47,580 nucleotides of DNA, taken from contig JABGPL010000025.1 in the NCBI GenBank assembly GCA_018644935.1, positions 1 through 47,580 on the forward strand. The letters are read 5' to 3'. This stretch comes from Calditrichota bacterium (GTDB lineage Bacteria; Electryoneota; AABM5-125-24; Hatepunaeales; Hatepunaeaceae). Positions 1 to 8,234 of this stretch are shown here, piece by piece (within the stretch, counting starts at the first letter, position 1; every line of letters starts with the position of its first letter). The notes below the pieces were generated by a model. It did not search any database and had not been told where the DNA came from. It saw only the letters and a list, made by a program, of their open reading frames with translations. Made by a program: the position numbers and the translations under genes.

Positions 1-2
1 AC

Positions 3-494
3 CGAAAACCACAAATTGCACTTGCAGCATCTTATGGTTTGACGAAGTATCCTGCCCCGGCTGGCGGTTGTATACTTACAGATCCAGCATTTTCGCTAAA
101 AGTGAAAGATGTTTGGGACGCGAGTGGGAAGGACGGCATGGACTTTGAAGATTACAGGTTGCTTCGGGTTGGTCGTCACCTGCGGATAAATCCAGACCTG
201 AAGATTATTGCAGGTCGAGATGAAGCCGAAAATGACTATTTGGATAAACACGTTGGCAACCTGATCCGGGTGGAGGTCGTTGATATCCCCGGTCCGGTCT
301 TATTAGTCGATTGTCAACCGGATAAACTCAATGACAGTGTGTTGGAATTGGCAGCCAGAATTGCGGGACGATACTGCAAAAGCAGGTTTTCTGAGGTTGA
401 ACTGGATGTTCAAATTGAAATGAAAGATCAAACAAAAATAATTCAAGCCAAACCTTTTACAGCGGAGGAAGTTGCGCAATGGGTAATTCATTAG
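3..494 (+). CDS. C-terminal part of a tRNA thiouridylase-like protein, cut by the window edge
   Basis: The reading frame is open from base 3, so the gene begins upstream and only about 163 C-terminal residues are visible. The stretch YPAPAGGCILTDPAFS, preceded by IALAASYG, resembles the end of the PP-loop/MnmA-like module in thiouridylase-related proteins that modify tRNA. The remaining residues look like the small RNA-binding-like tail often attached in that family. Assignment rests on recalled motif similarity, so the exact substrate is unknown. The TTG at 39 is not a real start because conserved sequence continues upstream of it. The stop overlaps the next gene by 16 bases, suggesting coupled translation. 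Its neighbours QueH, a cysteine desulfurase and an IscU-like scaffold fit a role in sulfur transfer to tRNA. Confidence 0.6.
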   Translation, partial: RKPQIALAASYGLTKYPAPAGGCILTDPAFSLKVKDVWDASGKDGMDFEDYRLLRVGRHLRINPDLKIIAGRDEAENDYLDKHVGNLIRVEVVDIPGPVLLVDCQPDKLNDSVLELAARIAGRYCKSRFSEVELDVQIEMKDQTKIIQAKPFTAEEVAQWVIH

Positions 495-772
495 ACAGAG
501 TGAAGAGCAATCGGGATCTATTTGAACCAAACCTGCGTGATGTATTAAAAGGCATGGTAGAAAATGGAAACTCTTTACATATTTCTGAATCAATAGTCAA
601 AGCTTTGGAGATGCAGATAATTACAGAAGAGATTGCCCGGAAACGGGGTTTAGAAATATCCTCTGAAGATGCATCTGAATACATTTCTTCAAACTCAGAT
701 TACTTTAATGGTCAGGTGGACAATGCCATTCGGTTGTTTGTTGCTTCTATTTTGTCCCGTGAAGGTAGCTAG
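479..772 (+). CDS. small hypothetical protein
   Basis: I do not recognise this 97-residue protein. It is soluble, mostly charged and predicted helical, with no cysteines, signal peptide or membrane segment. It starts with ATG inside the end of the preceding thiouridylase-like gene (16-base overlap). Its TAG stop shares one base with the GTG start of queH (TAGTG). This tight packing on both sides is the main evidence that it is a real gene of the operon. A helper role in tRNA modification is possible only by context. Confidence 0.55.
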   Translation: MGNSLDRVKSNRDLFEPNLRDVLKGMVENGNSLHISESIVKALEMQIITEEIARKRGLEISSEDASEYISSNSDYFNGQVDNAIRLFVASILSREGS

Positions 773-1338
773 TGTCAGTACTTTGTTTGCATATTTGTTG
801 TGCACCGGACGCGACAGTAGCGTTTGAGAGGCTAATTGATAAATGGAAAATTTTGGCATATTTCAATAATCCAAACATCGAGCCAGTTCTCGAATATGAG
901 CACAGAGAGGCAGAAGTTGTCAGGCTTTCAAACCATTTTAATATTGAATACTTCGAGTCCGATAGAAATGTGAATCCATGGATTCAGGCAATCGAGGGAT
1001 TTGAGGGAGAGCGGGAAGGTGGGAAACGGTGTGAAAGATGTATTACACACAGACTTGATGAAACAGCAAGATTTGCAAAGGAAAACAGCGCAGAGGCATT
1101 TGCCACTACCTTAACGACAAGTCCGCACAAAAATGTAAACTTTATCCATGAAATCGGCGAGACTTTGCAAGAAAAATATGGTGTAATATATCTTGCAGAG
1201 ACCTTCAGAAAGAATAATGGCTTCAAGCGAAGTATAGACATGTGCGCTGAGCTTGGAGTATACAGACAGAATTATTGTGGTTGCCGGTGGAGTTTACCGG
1301 TAATGAGAACTGTCAGGGAAGACAACATAAAATTATAG
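772..1338 (+). CDS. queH: epoxyqueuosine reductase QueH
   Basis: This 188-residue protein matches the QueH (DUF208) family, which performs the last step of queuosine synthesis, reducing epoxyqueuosine to queuosine in tRNA. Family hallmarks are visible: the N-terminal HICCAPD motif (Cys9, Cys10, Asp13), the RCERC motif (Cys87, Cys90) and CGCRWS near the C-terminus (Cys169, Cys171). These residues hold an iron-sulfur cluster and an adjacent iron in characterised members. The length is normal for the family. The GTG start overlaps the preceding stop by one base. QueH is unrelated to the cobalamin-dependent QueG and needs no B12. It sits 15 bases before a cysteine desulfurase, an apt neighbour for an iron-sulfur enzyme. 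Confidence 0.9.
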   Translation: MSVLCLHICCAPDATVAFERLIDKWKILAYFNNPNIEPVLEYEHREAEVVRLSNHFNIEYFESDRNVNPWIQAIEGFEGEREGGKRCERCITHRLDETARFAKENSAEAFATTLTTSPHKNVNFIHEIGETLQEKYGVIYLAETFRKNNGFKRSIDMCAELGVYRQNYCGCRWSLPVMRTVREDNIKL

Positions 1339-1353
1339 GTAAAACCAAATTCA

Positions 1354-2550
1354 ATGATATACTTTGACAATAATGATACAACTCAGCTTCATCCCGATAT
1401 ACTTGAGAAAATGATTCCATTTTTTACCGAAAAATTCGGTAATCCGGCATCTCTTCACAATCTTGGGCTCGAAGCAGAATCGGCAATAGACGAAGCTCGA
1501 TTGCAGATATCTGGTGCGATTGGGGCAAAACCAAAAGAGTTGATTTTTACGAGCGGTGCAACTGAGTCGAACAATCTCGCGATTCTCGGAGCTGCCCGTG
1601 CCCGTCCAAATAAAAAACATCTGATAATCTCGTCGGTTGAGCATGCTTCAGTGCTGAATGCAGCGAAACGATTAGAAAAGGATGGATATAGAATTACACG
1701 TCTGCCCGTTGATGGCCAGGGATTCGTAAACCCGGATTCACTTAGAGATGCAATTGATGAAGATGCTTTTCTTGTAAGTATTCTTATTGCAAATCACGAA
1801 ATCGGTGTGATTCAGGATGTGAAAACTCTTGCTGAAATCGCTCATTCAAAAGGAGCATGGTTTCATACAGATGCTGCTCAGGCATTAGGCAAGATGCCGT
1901 TTAATGTTGAAGATTTAGGTATAGACCTTGCAAGTTTTAATGCCCATAAACTGCACGGACCAAAAGGTATCGGCGCGATGTTTGTGCGACGGAAGAACCG
2001 TCCAAAGAGACTTATGGAAGGTGCACCGCAAGAATTTGACCTCAGGCCCGGGACAGAAAATGTCCCTGCGATTGTCGGTTTCGGCCTTGCTGTTGAGATT
2101 GCTGTTCGTGACCTGAATGAAGTTGAATCTCATATCCGACCTTTGCAGGAAAAACTTGCCCAGGGGCTCGCTGAAATTGATAATTCAATGCTAAACGGAC
2201 CGCCACCTGACGAGAGATTGCTGGGTAATCTTAATATAACATTCCTGTATATTGAAGGTGAAGCGATTTTAATGCATCTTGCTCATCGAGGGATCGGAGT
2301 ATCTTCAGGTTCAGCTTGCTCGTCGAAATCACTTGTACCCTCAGAGGTACTAACTGCTATCGGATTGATACACGAAGAAGCACATGGTGCGATTAGATTT
2401 TCCTTGTCCCGATATAACACGGAAGCGGAAGTCGATACTGTTATTGAGAGTGTTAAGGTCGTTGTCGATCTGTTGAGATCAATGACTGCCTTCATTCCAG
2501 AAGTTCATTCTGAGAAAAAAGGTGGGACCAGCTTCTATCGAAAAAGATAA
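1354..2550 (+). CDS. iscS: cysteine desulfurase (IscS/NifS family)
   Basis: A 398-residue PLP-dependent class V aminotransferase-fold enzyme that removes sulfur from cysteine and passes it as persulfide to scaffold or tRNA-modifying proteins. The N-terminal YFDNNDTT stretch and the SGATESNN phosphate-binding motif are present. The Schiff-base lysine is Lys199 in NAHKLHGPKG. The catalytic cysteine is Cys322 in SSGSACSSKS. The length and the long active-site loop fit group I desulfurases. The IscU-like partner begins 46 bases downstream with its own GAAAGGAG ribosome site, so the two probably act together. The upstream tRNA-modification genes suggest the sulfur may also serve thiolation. IscS versus NifS naming cannot be decided from sequence. 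Confidence 0.92.
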   Translation: MIYFDNNDTTQLHPDILEKMIPFFTEKFGNPASLHNLGLEAESAIDEARLQISGAIGAKPKELIFTSGATESNNLAILGAARARPNKKHLIISSVEHASVLNAAKRLEKDGYRITRLPVDGQGFVNPDSLRDAIDEDAFLVSILIANHEIGVIQDVKTLAEIAHSKGAWFHTDAAQALGKMPFNVEDLGIDLASFNAHKLHGPKGIGAMFVRRKNRPKRLMEGAPQEFDLRPGTENVPAIVGFGLAVEIAVRDLNEVESHIRPLQEKLAQGLAEIDNSMLNGPPPDERLLGNLNITFLYIEGEAILMHLAHRGIGVSSGSACSSKSLVPSEVLTAIGLIHEEAHGAIRFSLSRYNTEAEVDTVIESVKVVVDLLRSMTAFIPEVHSEKKGGTSFYRKR

Positions 2551-2596
2551 AGCTTCAAACGTTTTTGCTAAATAGAATACTTGAAAGGAGCCGACA

Positions 2597-3253
2597 ATGG
2601 CGATAAAATATAGTCAGAAAGTAATTCAGCATTTTACCTCTCCACAAAACGTTGGAGATTTGAAGGACCCGGATGCAGTTTCGACTGAGGGAAGTGCAGC
2701 CTGTGGTGATATGATAACCTATTCGATGAAGATTAACTCGGAGACGAGAATCGTCGAAGATGTAATGTTCAAGTCATTTGGCTGTGCATCTAATATTGCC
2801 ACAGCATCAGTTGCTACTGTACTCGCCAAAGGCAAATCAATTGACGATATTAAGGCTCTCAAACATGCAGATTTGACCGATGCTCTTGATGGACTTCCAG
2901 CAGTTAAACTACATTGCTCAGTATTGGCAATTGATGGGCTAAAATCAGCAGTAAGGCAATGGGAAGTTTCTCAGGGATTAATCGAGAACGGACACGTCAT
3001 ACTAAACAAAGAGACCGTGCATAAATTCCTCAATGGTGTAATCAATCCACATACCGGAGAAAACTTAATAGAAGCGAACATGATCAGACGAATCCTAATT
3101 GAAGAAGAGGAAGAGGGGCATGTCTTTATCGAAATTCGAATCACAGATGAAGAAGAGATGTTCGCTCCGAACATCGACGAGGAAATTCGAGAGAAACTTG
3201 AAGAAATACCGGGAGTAAGAAAAGTTTTGGTGCAATTTAAGCATAAGATATAA
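2597..3253 (+). CDS. IscU-type Fe-S scaffold fused to a SufT-like (DUF59/MIP18) domain
   Basis: This 218-residue protein starts with a complete IscU/NifU-N domain (about residues 1-130). It has the three ligand cysteines Cys36 (ACGD), Cys63 (FGCAS) and Cys107 (KLHCS), the conserved Asp38 and an LPAVK variant of the chaperone-binding loop. The C-terminal part (about 145-218) does not resemble the usual NifU CxxC Nfu domain. Its layout (INPHTGENLIEANMIRRI, a strand ending IEIRIT, then IPGVRKVLV) matches the DUF59/MIP18 fold of SufT-type Fe-S assembly factors. The cysteine usually found after the MTLT-like strand is missing here. Together with the preceding desulfurase it would build and perhaps deliver clusters. 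The fusion assignment is from pattern recognition only. Confidence 0.82.
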   Translation: MAIKYSQKVIQHFTSPQNVGDLKDPDAVSTEGSAACGDMITYSMKINSETRIVEDVMFKSFGCASNIATASVATVLAKGKSIDDIKALKHADLTDALDGLPAVKLHCSVLAIDGLKSAVRQWEVSQGLIENGHVILNKETVHKFLNGVINPHTGENLIEANMIRRILIEEEEEGHVFIEIRITDEEEMFAPNIDEEIREKLEEIPGVRKVLVQFKHKI

Positions 3254-3260
3254 TTACGCC

Positions 3261-3277
3261 TTCTGATTATTTCAGAA
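3261..3277. terminator. weak hairpin between convergent genes
   Basis: TTCTGA and TCAGAA form a 6-base stem with a 5-base loop in the short gap between the convergent scaffold gene and the short-chain dehydrogenase. AT-rich sequence follows. It could act as a modest bidirectional terminator, but it lacks a clean T-run. Confidence 0.25.
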
Positions 3278-3313
3278 CCTAATCTTTATATATCTGCCAT
3301 ATAAATCCACAGC

Positions 3314-4084
3314 TCATGAGAACTTAGAACCCTTTTTCCAACCAAGCATTTGCAGCTTGTAATATGCATTTGGAAATACGGCGAATAGAAGTTTTAATAG
3401 TCTGAAGGAAAAGGGCTCGTCGTATGTTCCGATTAGGGCTTTGCGCTTGATGAATCTGGCGATATGGATAGCCACTTTGTCGGCAACAGGTGCTCCATCC
3501 ACCCGTTTTTTTCTTAGATTATAGCCCCTTTGATTTAGTCGATTTACAGGAGCCCAGGCGAGGGGTCCTTTTATTGCACCCGGACGGTACAATCGCATTC
3601 GGATCTTCGGATTCGAGTTTCGGATAATTGGTCCAGCGCCACTGAAGAAATAGTGAAGTGCGATCTTGGATGCATGATAAACCGGACCGAAACTCGAGGG
3701 GCTGCCATCGGCAATTGATCCAATTGCAACGATATCGAGATTGTTTTTCAACTCGTGTTTGTTTGCAGTCATGCAGAAAATTGCTGGAAATGTATAGTTG
3801 ATATTTGTAATAGATTCAAACTGGTCTATGATAGGCTCACCTTTTTCTCCAATCTCGGTTTCTATCTGCCCAGCGTTCAGTATAATCAAGTCAGGGTTGT
3901 GTAATAGAAGTTTCTGTGCATCTTCAGAGGACTTTTGTGAATTGCGGAAGTACTCAGAATAGAAATCTCCATCAGCAGTTTCCTTTCTCCCTACGCCAAT
4001 TACTCTCCAACCATCCTTCAGGTAAAACCTTCCAAGTGCAGATCCTAATACTCCAGAAATCCCAGTGATTATAACGGTTTTCAA
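3314..4084 (-). CDS. short-chain dehydrogenase/reductase
   Basis: A 256-residue Rossmann-fold oxidoreductase of the classical SDR family. The N-terminal TGISGVLGSALG is the NAD(P)-binding glycine motif, LNAG the structural motif, and YHASK (about residues 140-144) the catalytic Tyr-x-x-x-Lys. The start overlaps the stop of the upstream GMC oxidoreductase by 4 bases, so the two are translationally coupled. The C-terminal part is hydrophobic and aromatic-rich and may contact membrane or a lipid-like substrate. The substrate is unknown; the neighbours suggest modification of a polyol, sugar or lipid. Confidence 0.85.
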   Translation of the reverse strand: MKTVIITGISGVLGSALGRFYLKDGWRVIGVGRKETADGDFYSEYFRNSQKSSEDAQKLLLHNPDLIILNAGQIETEIGEKGEPIIDQFESITNINYTFPAIFCMTANKHELKNNLDIVAIGSIADGSPSSFGPVYHASKIALHYFFSGAGPIIRNSNPKIRMRLYRPGAIKGPLAWAPVNRLNQRGYNLRKKRVDGAPVADKVAIHIARFIKRKALIGTYDEPFSFRLLKLLFAVFPNAYYKLQMLGWKKGSKFS

Positions 4085-5583
4085 AATCCCTCCTTTACGA
4101 GATAATCAGAAACTCGCAGGGCATTTGCAATGATGGTGAGTGCCGGACCAACCCCGAGTGAGGTTGGCATAAAACTCCCATCAAGTACGAACAGATTGTC
4201 CGCGTCATGGAGCCTGCAATTCTTATCTAATACGGATGTTTTCTCATCGTTTCCAAAGCGACAGGTGCCGACCTGATGTGCAGTGTGCGTCTGGTTGCGA
4301 TCTGAAGTTATGCCGACAACAACGGAGGCTCCACATTTTCGAAGTAACCTGGACATCTTCTTCTTTAGGTACTTTGACCTGAAGATGTCATATTCTGTGA
4401 ATTGGTGATGGATATTAACCTGGTCGTTGTGTAGTTCTACTCGATTGTTCGGATCTGGCAGATCTTCGACTGTTGCTGCAAATGCTATCGACCGTTTGTA
4501 GAGGAATGCAGCAAGTGACAACGGCACATAGACCGGAGCTTCCTTTTTAATACTCAGAGGTCCCGGTATTGGCAACATTTGAACATAACCTAGTTTGTGA
4601 GGAAAATCGTTGGTTCCAAAATAGTAATCAGTCCAACCCAATTGTTTGATGAACTTTGAAGCTGCACCAGTTTGTCTTGCAAAAAAACCAGCACTAAAAA
4701 CGCCAGCATGATACATGTAGTTGCGCCCCAATTGATCACTTTTCGATCCAAGTTTGGAATGCTGTAGAATAATCGGGCTCCCGATTGCACCTGCTGCAAG
4801 TATGAATAGATCGGCTGAAACATGATCTGTTTTAGTAGAGCAACTTTTCCTGTATACAAGAGTGTTTATTCGATTAGATTTTCCTCTGATAAATTTTATT
4901 GCCTCAACTCCCGTCCACATTTCTGTGCCATATTCTCTCATTGCTAGATCAATACACCTATTTAAGGAAGATGATCTGGATTCATTCGGACAACAATAAC
5001 CGGGACATGTTGGGCAACGAAGACATGTGTCGAAATTTATGGCAAGTGGGAGATGAAATGGACTCAACCCATCATCAAAAAGGACTGTTTTAATTGTCTT
5101 GTTAATCGGTTCAAGAGGTGGAGGAGAGGTCGCGTACGGGGATACCCTTCTCCCACAATGTTCAATTGCCTCAGGCTTTTCACCAAAGACGTTATATAGG
5201 TCTTCAGCCAGATGGTAATAAGGTTCCAATTCTTCATAGCTGATCGGCCAGTGCTTGAGGTGATCAGGTAAATATTCTGGATAGAACTGCCCCGGATGGA
5301 AATCTTGAGGACTGGGGCGGAGGAATACTGCTCCATAAAGTGAGGACCCACCACCCGCTATCCCACTATTATAAAGAAAAGACTTTTTTTTATTAAGCTG
5401 AAGGTCTCTATTGTCATATCCCGCCCGGTTAATCAGCATCTCATTCTCGCTCTGAATAATATCCGGATCTTTCAGACGCTGACCTTTCTCAATAATCAGT
5501 ACTTTTTTTCCGGATTTAGCCAGATTGTATGCAGCTGATCCGCCCCCAGCTCCGGAGCCGATGATGATTACGTCATAATCCAC
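4081..5583 (-). CDS. GMC-family FAD oxidoreductase
   Basis: A 500-residue flavoprotein. The FAD-binding GSGAGGGSAAYNLAKSG motif lies at the N-terminus followed by an acidic residue (IIEKG). The GMC C-terminal signature is visible in HQVGTCRFG, then NLFVLDGSFMPTSLG. A cysteine cluster CLRCPTCPGYCC (about residues 188-199) resembles the cysteine-rich insert of several bacterial GMC enzymes and could bind a metal or form disulfides. The family oxidises alcohols, sugars or sterols. It lies between the PHP-glycosyltransferase fusion (23 bases upstream) and the SDR (overlapping), so these three probably form one operon. No signal peptide is seen, so it is likely cytoplasmic. The substrate is not predictable. 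Confidence 0.87.
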   Translation of the reverse strand: MDYDVIIIGSGAGGGSAAYNLAKSGKKVLIIEKGQRLKDPDIIQSENEMLINRAGYDNRDLQLNKKKSFLYNSGIAGGGSSLYGAVFLRPSPQDFHPGQFYPEYLPDHLKHWPISYEELEPYYHLAEDLYNVFGEKPEAIEHCGRRVSPYATSPPPLEPINKTIKTVLFDDGLSPFHLPLAINFDTCLRCPTCPGYCCPNESRSSSLNRCIDLAMREYGTEMWTGVEAIKFIRGKSNRINTLVYRKSCSTKTDHVSADLFILAAGAIGSPIILQHSKLGSKSDQLGRNYMYHAGVFSAGFFARQTGAASKFIKQLGWTDYYFGTNDFPHKLGYVQMLPIPGPLSIKKEAPVYVPLSLAAFLYKRSIAFAATVEDLPDPNNRVELHNDQVNIHHQFTEYDIFRSKYLKKKMSRLLRKCGASVVVGITSDRNQTHTAHQVGTCRFGNDEKTSVLDKNCRLHDADNLFVLDGSFMPTSLGVGPALTIIANALRVSDYLVKEGF

Positions 5584-5605
5584 AGGTACAGTTCACCATC
5601 CGTTA

Positions 5606-8044
5606 TCAGTGATCGAGATTGGAGGTTTTAGGTTGTAGTTCCTGGCTTGTAAGTCCTTTTAAGACTACCTCCCATCCATATCTCGCAAGAGCACTCTTTC
5701 TGGCATTCCTGCGCATCAGTCTGAATTTTTCGGGATAATTGTCATGTAATTCAATTAAATCAAGAATAGCTTTAACCCAAACATCGAAGTTTAAGGCTTC
5801 CAGAACAAACCCGGTTTCCTTGTCAATAACTATTTCCATCGGACCGCCCTTGTCAGAAACAATTGCAGGTAGTTCACAACACTGTGCTTCGAGAACTGCC
5901 ATTCCAAATGTATCGGTGATGCTTGGGAAAACGAGAGCTTGAACTTGAGAATATAACAATGGCAGTGTATCGTATGTCAACACTCCTGTAAACAGAACTC
6001 GAGCATCCTTACCGAGCATCCGTTTCATAGTCTTTTTATAAGGCCCCTCTCCGGTCACAATAAGGTTTACGTCTTCCCGGTGTTTGCGTACTTCCCGATA
6101 AACTTTAGTGAGAAAGTCAAGGTTTTTGTCTTTTGAGACCCGACCCACAAACAAGAGATTGAATCCATCAGGGATTTCAATCCCGGATGTTTCACATTCC
6201 TCCGTACTTCGTGGTCTGAAAGTATCGTTGTCTATCTGGCGCGGAAAGACACTCATTCTAGACCGATCAAATCCACGATTTTCAAGGATATCAATATATG
6301 CAGTGGTTGGGACTTTAATATTATCCATTAGGGTATAGAACCACTTTGTGAAACTTTCTAATGCCTCTACAATTGACTCGTCCCCATCTATTTCACCAAA
6401 TTCAAGCGTGAAGTCTGAATGGTAAATTCCAGTTACCGGAATCTTAAATAGCCGGGACATCAACACTCCGAGCAGGCCGACAGGTCCGGGTGTTGATATG
6501 AATATCTCATCAGGCTCAAAATCATTCAGCAGTTTTAGCGCTCGGAGAATCGATGGAACCTTCATGATGTATTGTTCGTAATATGGCAACCGAAAATCAT
6601 ATGCCGCTGGCAGATTAAGCATATTTGGAGGCAAATCTCCAGTGATTTCGTTATCGAGTAAGGAGGCTACAATCCGAATATCAATATTGTTAGCATAAAA
6701 CTTCCATCCGAGCTGTTTAAGAGTGATTGAAACCCCATTAAGATCATTCAATGTATCGGTAAACCATAGTATTCTTTTATTGCTCTTTTCGGGAAGCTTA
6801 TCCTGTAGTTGAAACAGCAGTTTCCTGTTATTGTTCATATGGATGAAACTGGAAAAGAAGGGAACTATCAAAAAGAATGCAGGTAATGAGCTCGAAAGCC
6901 CACTAATAAGTCCGATAATATCACCTTTAGTGAGTGACTTCTGAACAGTTTTTACCAAGTCAAGAAACACCTCATCAACGAAATCGGAGATTTTATCATA
7001 TAACAAATCGAGGTTTGTATCAATCGACTTGTTCTTTCCATGAGATATGCCCTCTATAAACTCAGCAATCGGTCTTTTGTACCGCTTCTTAATGTCAGCT
7101 TTCATAACGAGTGCAGTAAGGCGGTCTATTACCGAAACCTTCCTTTTGCCAAATATTAACTGCGAGAAGGCGTTGATTGGCAGAGACCTTATAAATGACA
7201 GACCCTGAGTGCTGGAAAACTCAGAGGCGATTTTGTAAACCGAGAAAACTAATCCCTGAAAGTCCTGGCTTCGACCTTTGGCGAGCGTTTTTCTCCCGCG
7301 TATATGGGAAAGGAAGTCCTTTGGATTATCAGCAGCTGCCATTGTGTAAGTTTTTCCGACCCACAATCCCGCATGATCATCTGATCCGCCAGTGTAACCT
7401 TTTTTCCATGAATTGCTGTGTTGAGGTGCTATACCATATTTTTTCTGTAACGACTCGATGCTGTTTTTCTTTAAAGACTGTAAATAATTAAACCAGATTT
7501 TATTAGAAGATTTGGTGCGGCCACCATTGGCGACTTCAAAGACATCAAAAAGTAAAATGAGTTTCTCAAGATGTTCCAGGTTCAGTTTCTGAGAGAGTAT
7601 ATCTGTAGCATGTGCAACGGAGTGGGGAAGTCTATTTTCAACAAGATAATCGCGGGTTTGATAGATATCCTTTCTAATATTTTGGATGTCTTCAAATTGC
7701 TTTCCTGTAAGATTCCAAATCAGCAGGTGAAATTTGCAGCCATCTTCTGGGAAATAGACGGTTGATTCAACTCCTGTGAATGCATCCTGGTATTTTTCCG
7801 CCAGTTCAAAAGATCCTTCGAAAGCATTGTGATCTGTAATTGTGACAAAAGACATGCCTCTCTCTTTTGCGAGCTGATATAATGTTTCCGGTTCAGAATA
7901 AGATTCACCAGCGCCGATTTTTTGAAGGAACCATTCGGTTGGGTAATCTGAGTATTTTGAATGGATATGTAAATCCACTTTTGCCATGTTAAACCTGAGA
8001 TTTATTTCGTATCTTGCCAGTTCTTCACTATGAGCACTTTTCAT
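5606..8044 (-). CDS. PHP-domain / GT4 glycosyltransferase fusion protein
   Basis: About 812 residues using the ATG at 8044, which has GGAAGA upstream. A TTG at 8071 would add 9 residues, and a second ATG lies at 7987 just before the conserved domain. The N-terminal half is a PHP metal-dependent phosphoesterase: HIHSKYSD, ITDHN and GGSDDHAG carry the metal-binding His and Asp residues. A hydrophobic stretch around residues 365-395 (LPAFFLIVPFFSSFI) may be a membrane anchor. The C-terminal 390 residues are a GT-B glycosyltransferase of family 4. It shows NGVS near the start, LLFVGRVSKDKN, VTGEGP and the nucleotide-sugar-binding ITDTFGMAVLEA motif. It probably transfers a sugar to a lipid or polymer, with the PHP part hydrolysing a phosphate. 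The product is unknown. Confidence 0.88.
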   Translation of the reverse strand: MKSAHSEELARYEINLRFNMAKVDLHIHSKYSDYPTEWFLQKIGAGESYSEPETLYQLAKERGMSFVTITDHNAFEGSFELAEKYQDAFTGVESTVYFPEDGCKFHLLIWNLTGKQFEDIQNIRKDIYQTRDYLVENRLPHSVAHATDILSQKLNLEHLEKLILLFDVFEVANGGRTKSSNKIWFNYLQSLKKNSIESLQKKYGIAPQHSNSWKKGYTGGSDDHAGLWVGKTYTMAAADNPKDFLSHIRGRKTLAKGRSQDFQGLVFSVYKIASEFSSTQGLSFIRSLPINAFSQLIFGKRKVSVIDRLTALVMKADIKKRYKRPIAEFIEGISHGKNKSIDTNLDLLYDKISDFVDEVFLDLVKTVQKSLTKGDIIGLISGLSSSLPAFFLIVPFFSSFIHMNNNRKLLFQLQDKLPEKSNKRILWFTDTLNDLNGVSITLKQLGWKFYANNIDIRIVASLLDNEITGDLPPNMLNLPAAYDFRLPYYEQYIMKVPSILRALKLLNDFEPDEIFISTPGPVGLLGVLMSRLFKIPVTGIYHSDFTLEFGEIDGDESIVEALESFTKWFYTLMDNIKVPTTAYIDILENRGFDRSRMSVFPRQIDNDTFRPRSTEECETSGIEIPDGFNLLFVGRVSKDKNLDFLTKVYREVRKHREDVNLIVTGEGPYKKTMKRMLGKDARVLFTGVLTYDTLPLLYSQVQALVFPSITDTFGMAVLEAQCCELPAIVSDKGGPMEIVIDKETGFVLEALNFDVWVKAILDLIELHDNYPEKFRLMRRNARKSALARYGWEVVLKGLTSQELQPKTSNLDH

Positions 8045-8234
8045 TGGTCTCTTCCGGTAATGTACAAACAACTCTCATTCCCTGCAAGCCAAATCTCGTG
8101 GTTCGGTATTGGGAAGACATTTGCATGTTAGGAATGAAACACCCCTAAAACTTGATCTTAGCGGGAGGAATGAGTATTCTTAATGTTGTCGAAGGTGGAG
8201 GATATAATTTCATGTTGTTTTACTTTGGTTATTT

